DNA of 64,000 nucleotides from PALSA-270 sp963770245 (GCA_963770245.1 CAVYOX010000016.1:434001-498000); one strand, 5' to 3'; counted from the stretch's first letter, positions 15,849 through 24,485 are shown. The notes: generated by a model from the sequence alone, not told the origin. Numbers and translations: made by a program.

Positions 15849-17063
15849 CTACTTCAGAGCACCGCTCGATCCCAGCGAAAACAGGGGCATATACAAGGAG
15901 ATGAGAACACCCCCTACAAATACCGCCATGATGATCAGGATCAAGGGTTCAATCAGCGCCATGGCCGTGCCGAGCGCCGTCTGCACATCCTCCTCGTAAA
16001 ATTCCGCCACCGAATTGAGCATTGCCGGCAAGGCGCCGGTCGATTCTCCCACCTCGATCATTTCCACCGAGAGGTCGGGAAACATTTTTTGCTCTTCCAA
16101 ACTCTTGGCCAGGGTCTGGCCTTCGCGCACCCGAGTCGTCGCCTGCGCCACTCCGTTCAAAATGCGGCGGCTGCTCATCGAAGCCCCCGCGGTTTCAAGC
16201 GAGGGCACCAGGGGCAGGCCGCCGGCCAGCAGGGTCGAAAGCATTCGAGAAAAATTCGAGACCTGGTACTTCAGCCAGATTTGTCCGAGCAAGGGCATGG
16301 ACAGGAGGGCGCGGTCCACTCGTTCGGCTCCCTTGTCGGTGGCTTTCCAGCGCCACAGCGCCGCGATCAGCACCACCAGCAGGATGGCCGCGGCGGGAGC
16401 GTATTTCTGCGCATGGGTTCCGATATTCAGCATGAGCAGGGTGATGGCCGGCAGCTGCGCGTCCATATTCTGAAACAGCAGGGCGAACTGCGGCACCACA
16501 TAGGTGATGAGAAAGGCAATCATGGCCGTCACCATGACCACCAGCAGCGTGGGATACACCAGCGAAACCGCCAACTTTTTCTTGAAGGTGATCGCCATGC
16601 GCTGGAACGAAATATAGCGGCCCAGCACTTCTTCCATGTTGCCGCTCTTTTCGCCCGCCAGCAGGGTGGTGGTGTAGATTTTGGGAAACACCGCCTGCGC
16701 CGCGAAGCTATCTGAAAGCAGTTCACCGCTTTTGACCCGGTCGCGGACGTTCTCGAGCACCGACCGCATGTGCGGATCCTTCTGGCGCTTGATGAGCAGG
16801 TCGAGCGAACTGAGGATCGGCAGGCCAGCCTTGATCAGGGTGAGAAACTGCTGGTTGAAAATCACAAACTTGCTTTGCCCGATTTTTCGCCCACGGGAGA
16901 ACGACATCTGCCCCGCGGAGAAAAAACCGCGGGGTTTCACCCAGTAGACCAGGTAACCCTGTTGCACGAAACGATCGCGGACTTCGGACTCCGAGTAACC
17001 GCGTTCCACCTGCTGCAGCAGGTGTCCGCGCTCGTCCGCCGCCTTGATCACAAATTCCGCCAT
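15849..17063 (-). CDS. pilC: Type IV pilus inner-membrane platform protein PilC (GspF family)
   Basis: A 404-residue polytopic protein with two GspF domains, each ending in membrane helices: about residues 170-195 (LVYPTLLVVMVTAMIAFLITYVV), 220-235 (AAAILLVVLIAALW) and 375-395 (LILIIMAVFVGGVLISLYM). The motifs KAGLPILSSLDLL and LLAGGLPLVPSLE are typical. It lies 28 bases upstream of pilB. An N-terminal domain (residues 1-60) with RYSESEVRDRFVQQGYLVYWV is the usual PilC extension. Confidence 0.95.
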   Translation of the reverse strand: MAEFVIKAADERGHLLQQVERGYSESEVRDRFVQQGYLVYWVKPRGFFSAGQMSFSRGRKIGQSKFVIFNQQFLTLIKAGLPILSSLDLLIKRQKDPHMRSVLENVRDRVKSGELLSDSFAAQAVFPKIYTTTLLAGEKSGNMEEVLGRYISFQRMAITFKKKLAVSLVYPTLLVVMVTAMIAFLITYVVPQFALLFQNMDAQLPAITLLMLNIGTHAQKYAPAAAILLVVLIAALWRWKATDKGAERVDRALLSMPLLGQIWLKYQVSNFSRMLSTLLAGGLPLVPSLETAGASMSSRRILNGVAQATTRVREGQTLAKSLEEQKMFPDLSVEMIEVGESTGALPAMLNSVAEFYEEDVQTALGTAMALIEPLILIIMAVFVGGVLISLYMPLFSLGSSGALK

Positions 17064-17250
17064 ATGTTCAGTCCGGGGACCCTGGGGATCCTCTCAAGTC
17101 TAGCATTCCAATCATCAACCTAGGATGAATGTGCCCCTTTGGGTAAGGCTCCTTCAGGTCCCCAGCGAAATGCCGCTAAATGGTTCCCATTGTGATACAT
17201 GCAAAGATCAGGGAGCATGAAAGCACCGCTCCCGCCGGGCAAAAATCCGC

Positions 17251-17883
17251 TTATTGGCCGAACTCGCCAGTAATCACCTCGACTCCGGGGGGCGGCGTGA
17301 AACGGAAATTCTGCCGCGGGATCTCGACATTTTCTTTCTGGTCGCTGAAACGGTACTCGGTCTGGGTCCCGTCGGCGCCTTCTACTATGATGCGGGTAAT
17401 CCGGCTGTCCGGTGTTACCTCCAGCATGACTTGATTTACGCTGCTTGCCAATGCCTTGGGCACACCCCGAAGGACTACGTCCCCTGGTATTAAAGGCGTC
17501 AGGTCCGAAGCCAGAGAAAGGCTCTGCAATTCCTTCTCCAGATGGGCCTTTCCCAGGAGGAAAGCCAGAGGCGAGCGCAGGTCGTCGAGTTTGCGCGCCG
17601 AGGTCTTGCGCACCTGGCGATCGTCGGGCAGATAGAGCCAGGCGTTCTGCCCGTCGCTGAGGAAGAGCTTTGGCTGGGGAGCGCGGTACTCCCAGCGCAT
17701 CTTGCCGGGTTTTTTGAGCCAGAGCGTGCCCGATTCGACCCGATCCGCCCCCGCGCCGCGATAAATCTCGCTGAATTCCGCCTGCAGGCTGTCGAGCTGG
17801 TTGTAGTGTCGGTCCACTCCTCCGGCAATCGAGTGGATATCGGCCGCCGGAGTGGCCATCGCGATGGTCGCCGCCATCAGCAC
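17251..17883 (-). CDS. lolA: Outer-membrane lipoprotein carrier protein LolA
   Basis: A ~210-residue periplasmic protein that shuttles lipoproteins from LolCDE to the outer membrane. Family features are FSEIYRGAGADRVESGTLWLKKPGKMRWEY, FLSDGQNAWLYLPDDRQV and the late VEVTPDSRI-like segment (VMLEVTPDSRITRIIVEGADGT). GTG 17883 gives a short signal (MLMAATIAMATPAA). The same frame is open further upstream and would encode VFLRSFLVV, a better signal peptide, but no ATG/GTG/TTG precedes it, so the start is uncertain. It sits between the TPR/ABC genes and pilC on the same strand. Confidence 0.88.
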   Translation of the reverse strand: MLMAATIAMATPAADIHSIAGGVDRHYNQLDSLQAEFSEIYRGAGADRVESGTLWLKKPGKMRWEYRAPQPKLFLSDGQNAWLYLPDDRQVRKTSARKLDDLRSPLAFLLGKAHLEKELQSLSLASDLTPLIPGDVVLRGVPKALASSVNQVMLEVTPDSRITRIIVEGADGTQTEYRFSDQKENVEIPRQNFRFTPPPGVEVITGEFGQ

Positions 17884-18115
17884 AACCAGAAAACTGCGCA
17901 GAAAAACACCCCCAGGAGATCGCGCCCGGTTTCACCCACCAATCCCGCCTCTCGGTATTCTATGCCACAGTTGGTCCAAAAACGGTTGGCGCGCCCGAAC
18001 TCCCGGCATGGCCATTTTTTTCCAGACTTTTGCATCGGGGTTGGGATCTGCCGCTGGCCCCGGGGTTGGTTTTCAGCCGGCGAGCGAAGCGCGGCGCCCC
18101 CCCGGAGTTCGCTGG

Positions 18116-18561
18116 CTAGCCGAGTCCCGCTGGCCCGCGGAGAGGCTTCGTCATCCGGACCAGGTGGCAGGGCAGTTTGCTCGCGACGGGAAACGGTTCG
18201 ATGCCATTTTCACGATAGCCCAGGCGGTGATACATTGCCGGCAGCTCGGTTCGCAGGTTCACCACCGTCAGATCCATGAGGCGGCAGCCAGCCGCGCGGC
18301 AATGGTCTTCGGCCGGGCTCGACCGCCAGCAGGCCGAAGTACCCTCGTTCACCGCGCACCTTCAAGGTAGACGCAGCCGACGAGCGAATCCGAGTCCTCG
18401 AGCAGCAGGAACTTCCCGGTTTCAAGCAGCGCCCGTACTTTGTCGGGGTTGGTGCGATCCTCGTCGGTAAAGAAGCGCTCGGGGCGGAAGGCGGTGTTGA
18501 CCAGGTTGGCGACGGCTTCGGCGTCTCCGACTTGAGCGGCGCGCATGCGCATCCGGTCCAT
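18116..18561 (-). pseudogene. GNAT acetyltransferase, frameshifted, missing acetyl-CoA motif
   Basis: From ATG 18561 the frame reads a GNAT N-terminus (MRAAQVGDAEAVANLVNTAF, LLETGKFLLLEDSDSLVGCVYLEG) and then stops. One frame over, VRGERGYFGLLAVEPG continues the family. A third frame resumes with AEDHCRAAGCRLMDLTVVN and RTELPAMYHRLGYRENG, the normal C-terminus. Between EPG and AEDH the Q/RxxGxG acetyl-CoA-binding loop (about 12-15 residues) is missing. One frameshift plus one out-of-frame deletion make this inactive, unless they are assembly errors. It starts 12 bases after the TPR gene stop and so shares the pilus-locus transcript. Confidence 0.85.
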
Positions 18562-18573
18562 GCTGGGCTCAGT

Positions 18574-19518
18574 CTAGTCCGCGGGCAGGAACCTGGGCAC
18601 CCTCGGGGGCGCGTATCCGGGAGGCAAACCCTTTTCAATGAAGGGCAAACGGTCGGGATCGCGCACCTCAACCTGGCCGTCGGGCATCAGTCGGTAGGGC
18701 AGGCCGAGGGGATCGACGGGCGTGCCATCGAGCAAGCCTGCCCGCACCAGTTCGCTGAACTCGGACGGGAACTGGCCCCTGCTCTGCCGGTAGAGGGCCG
18801 CCAGTGCTTCGAGATGGGTGACATCTTCATCCACCCGCAGCGCCTCGAGATGAGCGAGGGCGTTCGCCTGCACGTTGGCATCCTGCGAGGTCTGGTAGGT
18901 GGCCGTCCACAGCATGCGGGCGGTTGCGAGTTCCCCCGCGTGGGTCGCCATTTGCGCCGCCAGCACCTTCAGGAAGGGATGAGCCTGGGGCACCTGGGCG
19001 CCGCGCGCGAAAGCCTCCGCCGCCTTGGCGTAGTCCTTGACATCCATGTAGTAGATGAAGCCCAGGTCGTAATAGAGGTGCCAGTCGTCCGGGTTATTCC
19101 GAATGCCGAACTCCGCCAGCTCGATGGCCCGCTCGGGCATGCCGGCGCCTTGCGGGGGCGGGGGAGCGAGAAAGTTCGAGCCGAATTCGTAGGCCACGGT
19201 CAGATGGGGGTCGAGTGCGGTGGTGATTTCGAGAAGCGGGGCGAGCAGCGCGTAGTGCTGGGCGTTGGCGTGATGTTTGCCGCCAAAATACTGGACGGCG
19301 CGAGTCCAATAGATATCGGCCAGCAGGCCGTTGTAACCCAAGCTCAGGCGTTTCAAGACCTGGGGCGAGGAGATATAGAGGACTTCCTCGAGGGTGGCGC
19401 CCTGGCGCAGCTGGTCCAGACGGTCGAGCAGAAGCACCGAGGACATCAGGGAAACCGCCAGCAGCAGGCTGGCGACGAGCGTAACGCGCCGCGTGGAAGT
19501 TGGCCCGGCATCGCTCAT
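18574..19518 (-). CDS. Membrane-anchored TPR protein linked to the ABC exporter of the pilus locus
   Basis: A 314-residue protein with an N-terminal anchor (VTLVASLLLAVSLMSSVLLL, about 12-31) and TPR-like helical repeats (IELAEFGIRNNPDDWHLYYDLGFIYYMDVKDYAKAAEAFARGAQ, residues ~130-172). The C-terminus carries PVDPLGLPYRLMPDGQVEVRDP, a pattern seen in pilus-linked proteins as I recall. Its start overlaps the ABC permease stop by 4 bases (ATGA), so the three genes form a coupled unit. By position it could correspond to PilG of Myxococcus xanthus PilGHI; this is inference, not sequence identity. Confidence 0.75.
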   Translation of the reverse strand: MSDAGPTSTRRVTLVASLLLAVSLMSSVLLLDRLDQLRQGATLEEVLYISSPQVLKRLSLGYNGLLADIYWTRAVQYFGGKHHANAQHYALLAPLLEITTALDPHLTVAYEFGSNFLAPPPPQGAGMPERAIELAEFGIRNNPDDWHLYYDLGFIYYMDVKDYAKAAEAFARGAQVPQAHPFLKVLAAQMATHAGELATARMLWTATYQTSQDANVQANALAHLEALRVDEDVTHLEALAALYRQSRGQFPSEFSELVRAGLLDGTPVDPLGLPYRLMPDGQVEVRDPDRLPFIEKGLPPGYAPPRVPRFLPAD

Positions 19519-20291
19519 TTTAGATTCCGGCGCTCGAAAATCAGCACGGCGCCCGACAACACCATGGTGGTGTAGACCAGGGCGTAGGCGGTGTTGTAGA
19601 GGATGAGATGTCCGGAAACCGCCTGTTCGTGGGCCACCGAACTGATCACGTTGAGCGCCGAGAAATTCGGCACCAGATAGGCGGCTCCCGTGGCGAACCA
19701 GCGGCTGGGGCCTTCGGTCAGGACGGCGAACCCGCGCAGATCCTCGGCAAAGCTTCCGATGATGAACAGCGAGAAAGCGAACACCGCCGCCATCAGGGGA
19801 GACGTAAAAGAAGAAAAGAGCAGGGCGAGGGCGGTGATGATCAGGAACTCGAGGACAATGAAATACAACGCCACCAGCACCCAGCCATCCGCCGCCTCGA
19901 AGTGGTGTGAAACATAAAGTAGCGCCGCGAAAACCCCGACCACCATGAAGAACGAGTTCACCACCAGCGTGCCCGCCAGGCCAAAAAACTTCCCCACAAT
20001 AAATTCCCAGCGGCGTACCGGCCGCGAAAGTACGGTGTACAAAGTTCGTTTGTCGATCTCTTTTGAAACCAATCCGATGCCGATGAAAATGGCGATAACC
20101 ATCCCGAACAGTGAAACCGCCGTCAGGCCCAGATTGATCACCACCAGGCGTTCAATGTTGATCGAGATCTGGCCGACCAGGATCGCCGCTCCCGACATCA
20201 GCAGCGCGAAGGCAATCAGGTTGTAGAGTACGCGGTCCCGTACCGCCTCGCGAAAGGTGTTGTATGCGATGCAGGCGACCCGTGCTCTCAT
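19515..20291 (-). CDS. ABC transporter permease (ABC-2 type, PilI-like)
   Basis: I start at ATG 20291, which overlaps the ATPase stop (ATGA); the frame upstream is antisense-like filler within the ATPase. The 258-residue product has six hydrophobic helices typical of ABC-2 permeases (LYNLIAFALLMSGAAILVGQ, FGMVIAIFIGIGLVSKEID, FFMVVGVFAALLYV, FIVLEFLIITALALLFSSF, and others). The motif KEIDKRTLYTVLSRPVRRWEFI is the conserved coupling region of this family. Together with the ATPase it would export an unknown substrate. Confidence 0.9.
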   Translation of the reverse strand: MRARVACIAYNTFREAVRDRVLYNLIAFALLMSGAAILVGQISINIERLVVINLGLTAVSLFGMVIAIFIGIGLVSKEIDKRTLYTVLSRPVRRWEFIVGKFFGLAGTLVVNSFFMVVGVFAALLYVSHHFEAADGWVLVALYFIVLEFLIITALALLFSSFTSPLMAAVFAFSLFIIGSFAEDLRGFAVLTEGPSRWFATGAAYLVPNFSALNVISSVAHEQAVSGHLILYNTAYALVYTTMVLSGAVLIFERRNLK

Positions 20292-21229
20292 GCCGTCGCC
20301 CCCGCGGTTTCTTTTTCCGGCTTGAGCTGGGCGACGAAGTAGTCTTCGAGCGAAGTCCGCACCGGGGTCAGCGAGATGAGCCGCAGGTGCTCCCGCTTGA
20401 GGCCCTCGAGGGCGGCGTCCTGCTTTTCTTCCGGGAGAGTGGCGCGCACGATGTTGCCGGTCACATGGCAGTCCGCCCCCAATGCCTTCAGAGAAGCGGG
20501 TATTCCTGTCCCATGCCAGACCAGTTCCACCTTGCCCCGCACGCTGGCGGTGAGGTCGGGGACGGCGCCCAGGCCGCGCAGTTCCCCCAGGTTGATGATC
20601 GCCACCCGGTCGCAAAGCGCCTCGGCGTCGGAAAGGATATGCGTGGAGAAAAAGACGGTCTTGCCTTGGGCCTTCAGCTGTTCCATCAGGTCGCGGACCT
20701 CGCGGCGGCCGATCGGGTCCAGGCCCGACATCGGCTCGTCGAGAAACACCACCCGGGGATCGTGCAGAATGGCTTGCGCAATCCCCACCCGTTGCAGCAT
20801 GCCTTTCGAGAACTTGCGCAACTGTAGGCCCGCCGCATCCCGCAGCCCCACCCGGTCGAGCATCTCGGAGACCTTGCGGGGTCTTTCCCGGGCGGCCACG
20901 CCCGAGAGTTGCCCATAGTAGTCGAGAAGTTCGCGGGCGGTCAGGTAGTCGTAGAAGTAAGGCTGCTCGGGCAGGAATCCGATTTGGGCTTTCACCCGAG
21001 GATCGTTGAATTCCATATCCAGGATGCGAGCCGTGCCCGCGGTCGGGAACACCAGGCCCATGAGCATTTTGAGGGTTGTGGTTTTCCCCGCCCCGTTCGG
21101 ACCGAGGAAGCCGAAAATCTCGCCGTTTTCGACCCGCAGGTGCAGGGGCTTCAGGGCGCGCTTTAGTTTCTTGCGCCAGAAGCCGAGGGCATACGTCTTT
21201 TCCAAGCCGAGAATTTCGATCGCAGCCAT
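20288..21229 (-). CDS. ABC transporter ATP-binding protein (PilH-like)
   Basis: A 313-residue ATPase with Walker A GPNGAGKTTT (about 43-52), Q-loop GFLPEQPYFYDYLT, signature KFSKGMLQR, Walker B RVVFLDEPMSGLDP and switch histidine FSTHIL. The C-terminal ~90 residues form the regulatory extension usual in ABC-2 exporters. It heads a coupled ATPase-permease-TPR unit just downstream of a prepilin gene, the neighbourhood in which M. xanthus encodes PilGHI. A terminator separates it from the prepilin. Confidence 0.93.
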   Translation of the reverse strand: MAAIEILGLEKTYALGFWRKKLKRALKPLHLRVENGEIFGFLGPNGAGKTTTLKMLMGLVFPTAGTARILDMEFNDPRVKAQIGFLPEQPYFYDYLTARELLDYYGQLSGVAARERPRKVSEMLDRVGLRDAAGLQLRKFSKGMLQRVGIAQAILHDPRVVFLDEPMSGLDPIGRREVRDLMEQLKAQGKTVFFSTHILSDAEALCDRVAIINLGELRGLGAVPDLTASVRGKVELVWHGTGIPASLKALGADCHVTGNIVRATLPEEKQDAALEGLKREHLRLISLTPVRTSLEDYFVAQLKPEKETAGATA

Positions 21230-21324
21230 GGCAGCTTACGAGGAAGAGTTCATGGTTTGATTTTTATTATATGCAAAAGCCGCGCGGGCCGAGCGGGATC
21301 GAGGATCGCCGGAATTACCAAAGT

Positions 21325-21359
21325 AAAGAGGCCAGGATTTCCACCCTGGCCTCTTTTTT
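21325..21359 (-). terminator. Hairpin terminator between prepilin and ABC genes
   Basis: A perfect 12-bp inverted repeat AAAGAGGCCAGG / CCTGGCCTCTTT (21325-21336 and 21345-21356) with an 8-base loop. It lies about 40 bases after the prepilin stop on the minus strand. The longest T run is on the plus-strand side, so it may work in both directions. Confidence 0.8.
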
Positions 21360-21395
21360 GTCCGGACCCTCCCCAGGTCCCGGCCAAAACTTGTT

Positions 21396-21935
21396 CTAAT
21401 CGATGGGCAAGAAAACCACACACGGCGATACCGTGGTGAGGGGGACATCGCCCGTGTTTCCGTTCTGCCCGCGAATCACGCCGTCGGTGGTGACACAGAA
21501 GTCGCGCACGCCGGTTTGGTTATAGGTCAATGGAGCGGCCCCCACGACAAAAGAAGTGTTCACCGTACCCGAGGGCAATAGTGCCGTCACCTGAAACTGA
21601 TAGCCGCTCTTTGAACCGGTGGCGATACTCGCGTCGATCAGGCAGGCCTGCAGATCAGTGGGCTGGCAGTTCGAAGGTGGCCCTGACAGTGCGGTTAAAG
21701 AGCCCGCGTATCCGTCGGAGGGATAGGTGGAGAAATATGTAATCTCAGCTCGGCTGATGGTCCGCACCGAACTCACCGCCGAGGCTTCGTTGGCGGAGAT
21801 CCTGGCGCGCAGCATATTGGGGACGGCGATGGCCGCAATGATCAGGATGATGGCAACCACGATCAGGAGTTCAATCAGAGAGAAGCCATGGCTAGCCATA
21901 GGCAGGTGCCGAGTTGTCTTGCTCATATGCCCCAT
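21396..21935 (-). CDS. pilA: Type IV prepilin, first paralogue
   Basis: Basic leader ending SHG, then the class III cleavage site G/F with mature start FSLIELLIVVAIILIIAAIA; E5 is present. The hydrophobic alpha-1 helix and PNMLRARISANEASAV segment match the second prepilin at 23895-24404 almost residue for residue, while the globular part has diverged. Mature cysteines occur at four places (NCQ, QAC, DFC, SPC), enough for two disulfides. Translation can begin at ATG 21935 or 21926. The predicted sigma-54 start site near 21949 leaves a very short leader with AAGAGAG as the ribosome site for 21935. The product is about 160 residues after cleavage. Confidence 0.93.
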   Translation of the reverse strand: MGHMSKTTRHLPMASHGFSLIELLIVVAIILIIAAIAVPNMLRARISANEASAVSSVRTISRAEITYFSTYPSDGYAGSLTALSGPPSNCQPTDLQACLIDASIATGSKSGYQFQVTALLPSGTVNTSFVVGAAPLTYNQTGVRDFCVTTDGVIRGQNGNTGDVPLTTVSPCVVFLPID

Positions 21936-21959
21936 GCACGCTCTCTTGGAGAATGTCGT

Positions 21960-21975
21960 TGCACGTCCGTAGCCA
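21960..21975 (-). promoter_or_regulatory. Sigma-54 promoter of first prepilin gene
   Basis: On the minus strand the sequence TGGCTACGGACGTGCA has TGGC and TGCA with the GG and GC dinucleotides at the exact -24/-12 spacing. Transcription would start about 12 bases after the GC, near 21949, just upstream of ATG 21935. Confidence 0.7.
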
Positions 21976-22091
21976 CGGGGAGGGGGCCAGCACGAGAGTG
22001 CTCGACGGAAAGCAAATCGCTGAAAGTAAGAGCTTTGCGAAACGCTTCTTGGTGGCTCCGATGGGGCGGCGCGCCCCTTGGACGAGCGGCA

Positions 22092-22106
22092 TGACAGTTT
22101 CTGTCA
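22092..22106. promoter_or_regulatory. Inverted repeat TGACA-GTTTC-TGTCA, candidate PilR enhancer site
   Basis: Perfect inverted repeat (extended to ATGACA/TGTCAT) 117 bases upstream of the -24/-12 promoter. The same 15-mer with one spacer change occurs upstream of the second prepilin gene at 24626-24640. TGTC half-sites are the core of known PilR binding sites, and the distance fits an NtrC-type activator working through DNA looping. Confidence 0.65.
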
Positions 22107-22278
22107 TCGCAAAACGACACTCGTCTCATAGCGAGAACAATCTTCCCCGTTCCTGCCGCGAGCCAGACTGCGCCCCGAGGTGAGCCGGCTGGCTAAAGGG
22201 AACGGGATGCGGGAAACCATTGCCGATCCGAACTGCTCGTCCCGCCGGGGCACCGACCATTACCCCCCACCGCGGCGC

Positions 22279-23508
22279 TTAGGGCGTTGCGGCGGTTGCG
22301 ACCTGAGCCAAGGTGGCGGACGCGGGCGGAGCTTGGACAACCGACAGCACGCGGCTCATCCAATACAGGGACACAGCGGTGGATATGGCCAGGCAAGCCC
22401 AGGGGATCACGGGGCTCAGCAGAAAAACCGCTGTGCCGTAGCGCAGAGCTGCCAGCCAGAGCAGAACGAGAGAGGCACCGCCAGCGAGCGGAGTCATTCG
22501 AACCGGCGATCGCAGGGGAAGCCAGTTGGTGCAAAGCGCCTGCACGAAAACCGCGAAAGGCAAGGCCACCACCAGATCAATGAGGTAGTGTTCGCCGGTT
22601 CCTAAAGTGTCGAAGACGGTGATGAAGACGAATAGAAGCGCCAAGGCGCGCACCGCACGCGAGAAGGGCTTGCAGTTAAACCACACAAGCAACGCCCAGG
22701 TCATGTGAAGCGACGGCATGGCGTTGCGGGGGATGGTCCAGTTGATCGGAACTGGCCGCAGGTGCAATTCATGCAGAGCGGAGAGGGTCAGGGGAGAGCC
22801 GGGAAACTCGGGGCCGGCGACATACAGCGGTCCGGCGGCGGGCAAAGCCAGGTACAAGAAATACCCGAGCAGCCCGGCGGCCATGAAGAGCTCGAGGATG
22901 AAGAGCGGGGCGGCGTCCCGGCGGCGGAGATGGGCCGCGTAAACCAGCACCATCGGAACGGGCAGGAGATAGTAGGTGAAATGTCCCAGCAGGTTCACCG
23001 CTGGATAATCTCTGAACAGCCGGCCCAGTAGGAAACTCGGCTGGAAGCCCAAACTGCCATCGAAGGCGTAGGCATACAAGTCTAAGGTGTTGGTGAAGAT
23101 CAATCCGCCGAGATTCAGCAGCTGCTGCGATCCGAGAATGAAAAACGTCAGTGCGGCCGCCGGAATCAGGATGTTCTTCAGTTGTCGCCGCTCTTCCGCC
23201 TCCGCCCAAATCGCCCGAAAACCGAGGACCAGGAAGCTGACCAGGCCGAGAAGTCCAAAGCAGGTGCTGATCCGCAGATCCTCGAAATGTCCGTGGTGAA
23301 CGGTGAATACGTCGAATAAAGCCAGGGCGCCGCCGGCGATCGCAACCGGCAGAATCTCCCAGCGTCGCGGCCGCACGGCGATTTGGAACACGAATGCGCT
23401 GCCCAGCCCATAACCGATGTAGGGCACGTCGAGGGGGAGACCAGTCCAGGCCAGAAGCACGAATAACCCGAACAGAGTGGCCACCAGGATTCTCAGCAGT
23501 CGGGCCAT
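22279..23508 (-). CDS. PAP2-family membrane phosphatase/transferase (inositolphosphorylceramide-synthase-like)
   Basis: I start at ATG 23508 (MARLLRILVATLFGLFVLL); the frame upstream is not membrane-like. The 409-residue protein has about nine or ten hydrophobic helices. The PAP2 active-site motifs are in the C-terminal half: NAMPSLHMTWAL (SxxH) and GTGEHYLIDLVVALPF, the H-Y-x-x-D form found in aureobasidin-resistance/IPC-synthase-like proteins. Such enzymes act on lipid phosphates or move phospho-headgroups at the membrane. The substrate cannot be deduced. It lies between the two prepilin genes without obvious functional connection. Confidence 0.85.
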   Translation of the reverse strand: MARLLRILVATLFGLFVLLAWTGLPLDVPYIGYGLGSAFVFQIAVRPRRWEILPVAIAGGALALFDVFTVHHGHFEDLRISTCFGLLGLVSFLVLGFRAIWAEAEERRQLKNILIPAAALTFFILGSQQLLNLGGLIFTNTLDLYAYAFDGSLGFQPSFLLGRLFRDYPAVNLLGHFTYYLLPVPMVLVYAAHLRRRDAAPLFILELFMAAGLLGYFLYLALPAAGPLYVAGPEFPGSPLTLSALHELHLRPVPINWTIPRNAMPSLHMTWALLVWFNCKPFSRAVRALALLFVFITVFDTLGTGEHYLIDLVVALPFAVFVQALCTNWLPLRSPVRMTPLAGGASLVLLWLAALRYGTAVFLLSPVIPWACLAISTAVSLYWMSRVLSVVQAPPASATLAQVATAATP

Positions 23509-23798
23509 CGAACTCTGAGCCGGTCCGCCAGGCGGGAGGGATGCTGTTTTCAGGATTCGCTCCCTACGAGTGGAGTCTCCATGACCCAGAAATAGACCAG
23601 GCTCTGCATTCTGCCTTCGGGATGGCGCATTATGGACTTCGAAACATTTGTAATGCAAGCGGTTTCCCCGCGCAAGCGCGCCCCCTGACGGCGGGATCGT
23701 GACCGGCAACCCTCGAACTTTCGACCATCCCACCCGAACGTCTGCCGGACCGGGTACGGGGCCCATGCGCGATCGCTCGCAGCAATGGTTGTGCTGCC

Positions 23799-23836
23799 AA
23801 AACAAAAGGGACAACAGAGTTTCCTCTGTTGTCCCC
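23799..23836 (-). terminator. Terminator of second prepilin gene
   Basis: On the minus strand GGGACAACAGAG-GAAA-CTCTGTTGTCCC is followed by TTTTGTTTT, a textbook Rho-independent terminator about 60 bases after the prepilin stop at 23895. Confidence 0.9.
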
Positions 23837-23894
23837 GTGGCTTGTACCCTCCCCCAGGTACTTCGCCAAACTTACACAACTCGATCGCGTTCGC

Positions 23895-24404
23895 CTAGTT
23901 CAGGTTCGGCAACAACACGCAAGCCGTAGAGGTGGCGATCAGAGTGGACGATCCGGCGTTATTGAAGCGGACCACGCCGTCTTCGATCGAGCAGAAGTTA
24001 CGCACGCCGCTCTGGTTGAACACCGCGGGCGAGCCTCCCACTTCGTAGGACTGGCCGGCAACCGAGGACAGAGTGAAGTAGTAACCGCTCTTCGCAGTGG
24101 CAACCGTATTTGCGTTCGAAACCGCAAAGTCGATCAAGCAAGCGTTGGTTGAGGTCGGAGCCGCGCAGGCGCCCGCCGCAGCCGGCCCGAGAGCCGAGAG
24201 CGTCGCAGCATAGCCCACCGTCGGATAGGCCGACTGGTAGCTGATCTGTGCAGTGTTGACCGTACGAATAGAGCTGACCGCAGACGACTCGTTAGCCGCA
24301 ATGCGCGCCCGCAATAGGTTTGGAATTGCAATCGCAGCGATGATCAAAATGATAGCCACTACGATCAGCAGTTCGATCAGTGAAAAGCCCTTTTGTTTCC
24401 GCAT
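23895..24404 (-). CDS. pilA: Type IV prepilin, second paralogue
   Basis: A 169-residue prepilin with short leader MRKQKG and mature start FSLIELLIVVAIILIIAAIA, E5 present. PNLLRARIAANESSAVSS parallels the first prepilin; the C-terminal domains align loosely (GYYFTLSSV, NQSGVRNFCSIEDGVVR) and each has four cysteines. AGAGGGG lies about 8 bases before ATG 24404. It is monocistronic: own sigma-54 promoter, own terminator. Either paralogue could be the major pilin; the shorter leader and tighter expression signals here make it the better candidate (inference). Confidence 0.95.
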   Translation of the reverse strand: MRKQKGFSLIELLIVVAIILIIAAIAIPNLLRARIAANESSAVSSIRTVNTAQISYQSAYPTVGYAATLSALGPAAAGACAAPTSTNACLIDFAVSNANTVATAKSGYYFTLSSVAGQSYEVGGSPAVFNQSGVRNFCSIEDGVVRFNNAGSSTLIATSTACVLLPNLN

Positions 24405-24469
24405 CTCGTTTTCCCCTCTTCTCCGTTACTGAGTTTGTGGTCTTAGTAGACCGAATTGCTAACTATGTT

Positions 24470-24485
24470 CGCATTTTACTCACCA
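24470..24485 (-). promoter_or_regulatory. Sigma-54 promoter of second prepilin gene
   Basis: On the minus strand TGGTGAGTAAAATGCG has GG and GC dinucleotides at -24/-12 spacing (TGG-N10-GC). The leader to ATG 24404 would be about 55 bases. It is a weaker match than the one at 21960 but has the same arrangement relative to the upstream inverted repeat. Confidence 0.6.
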
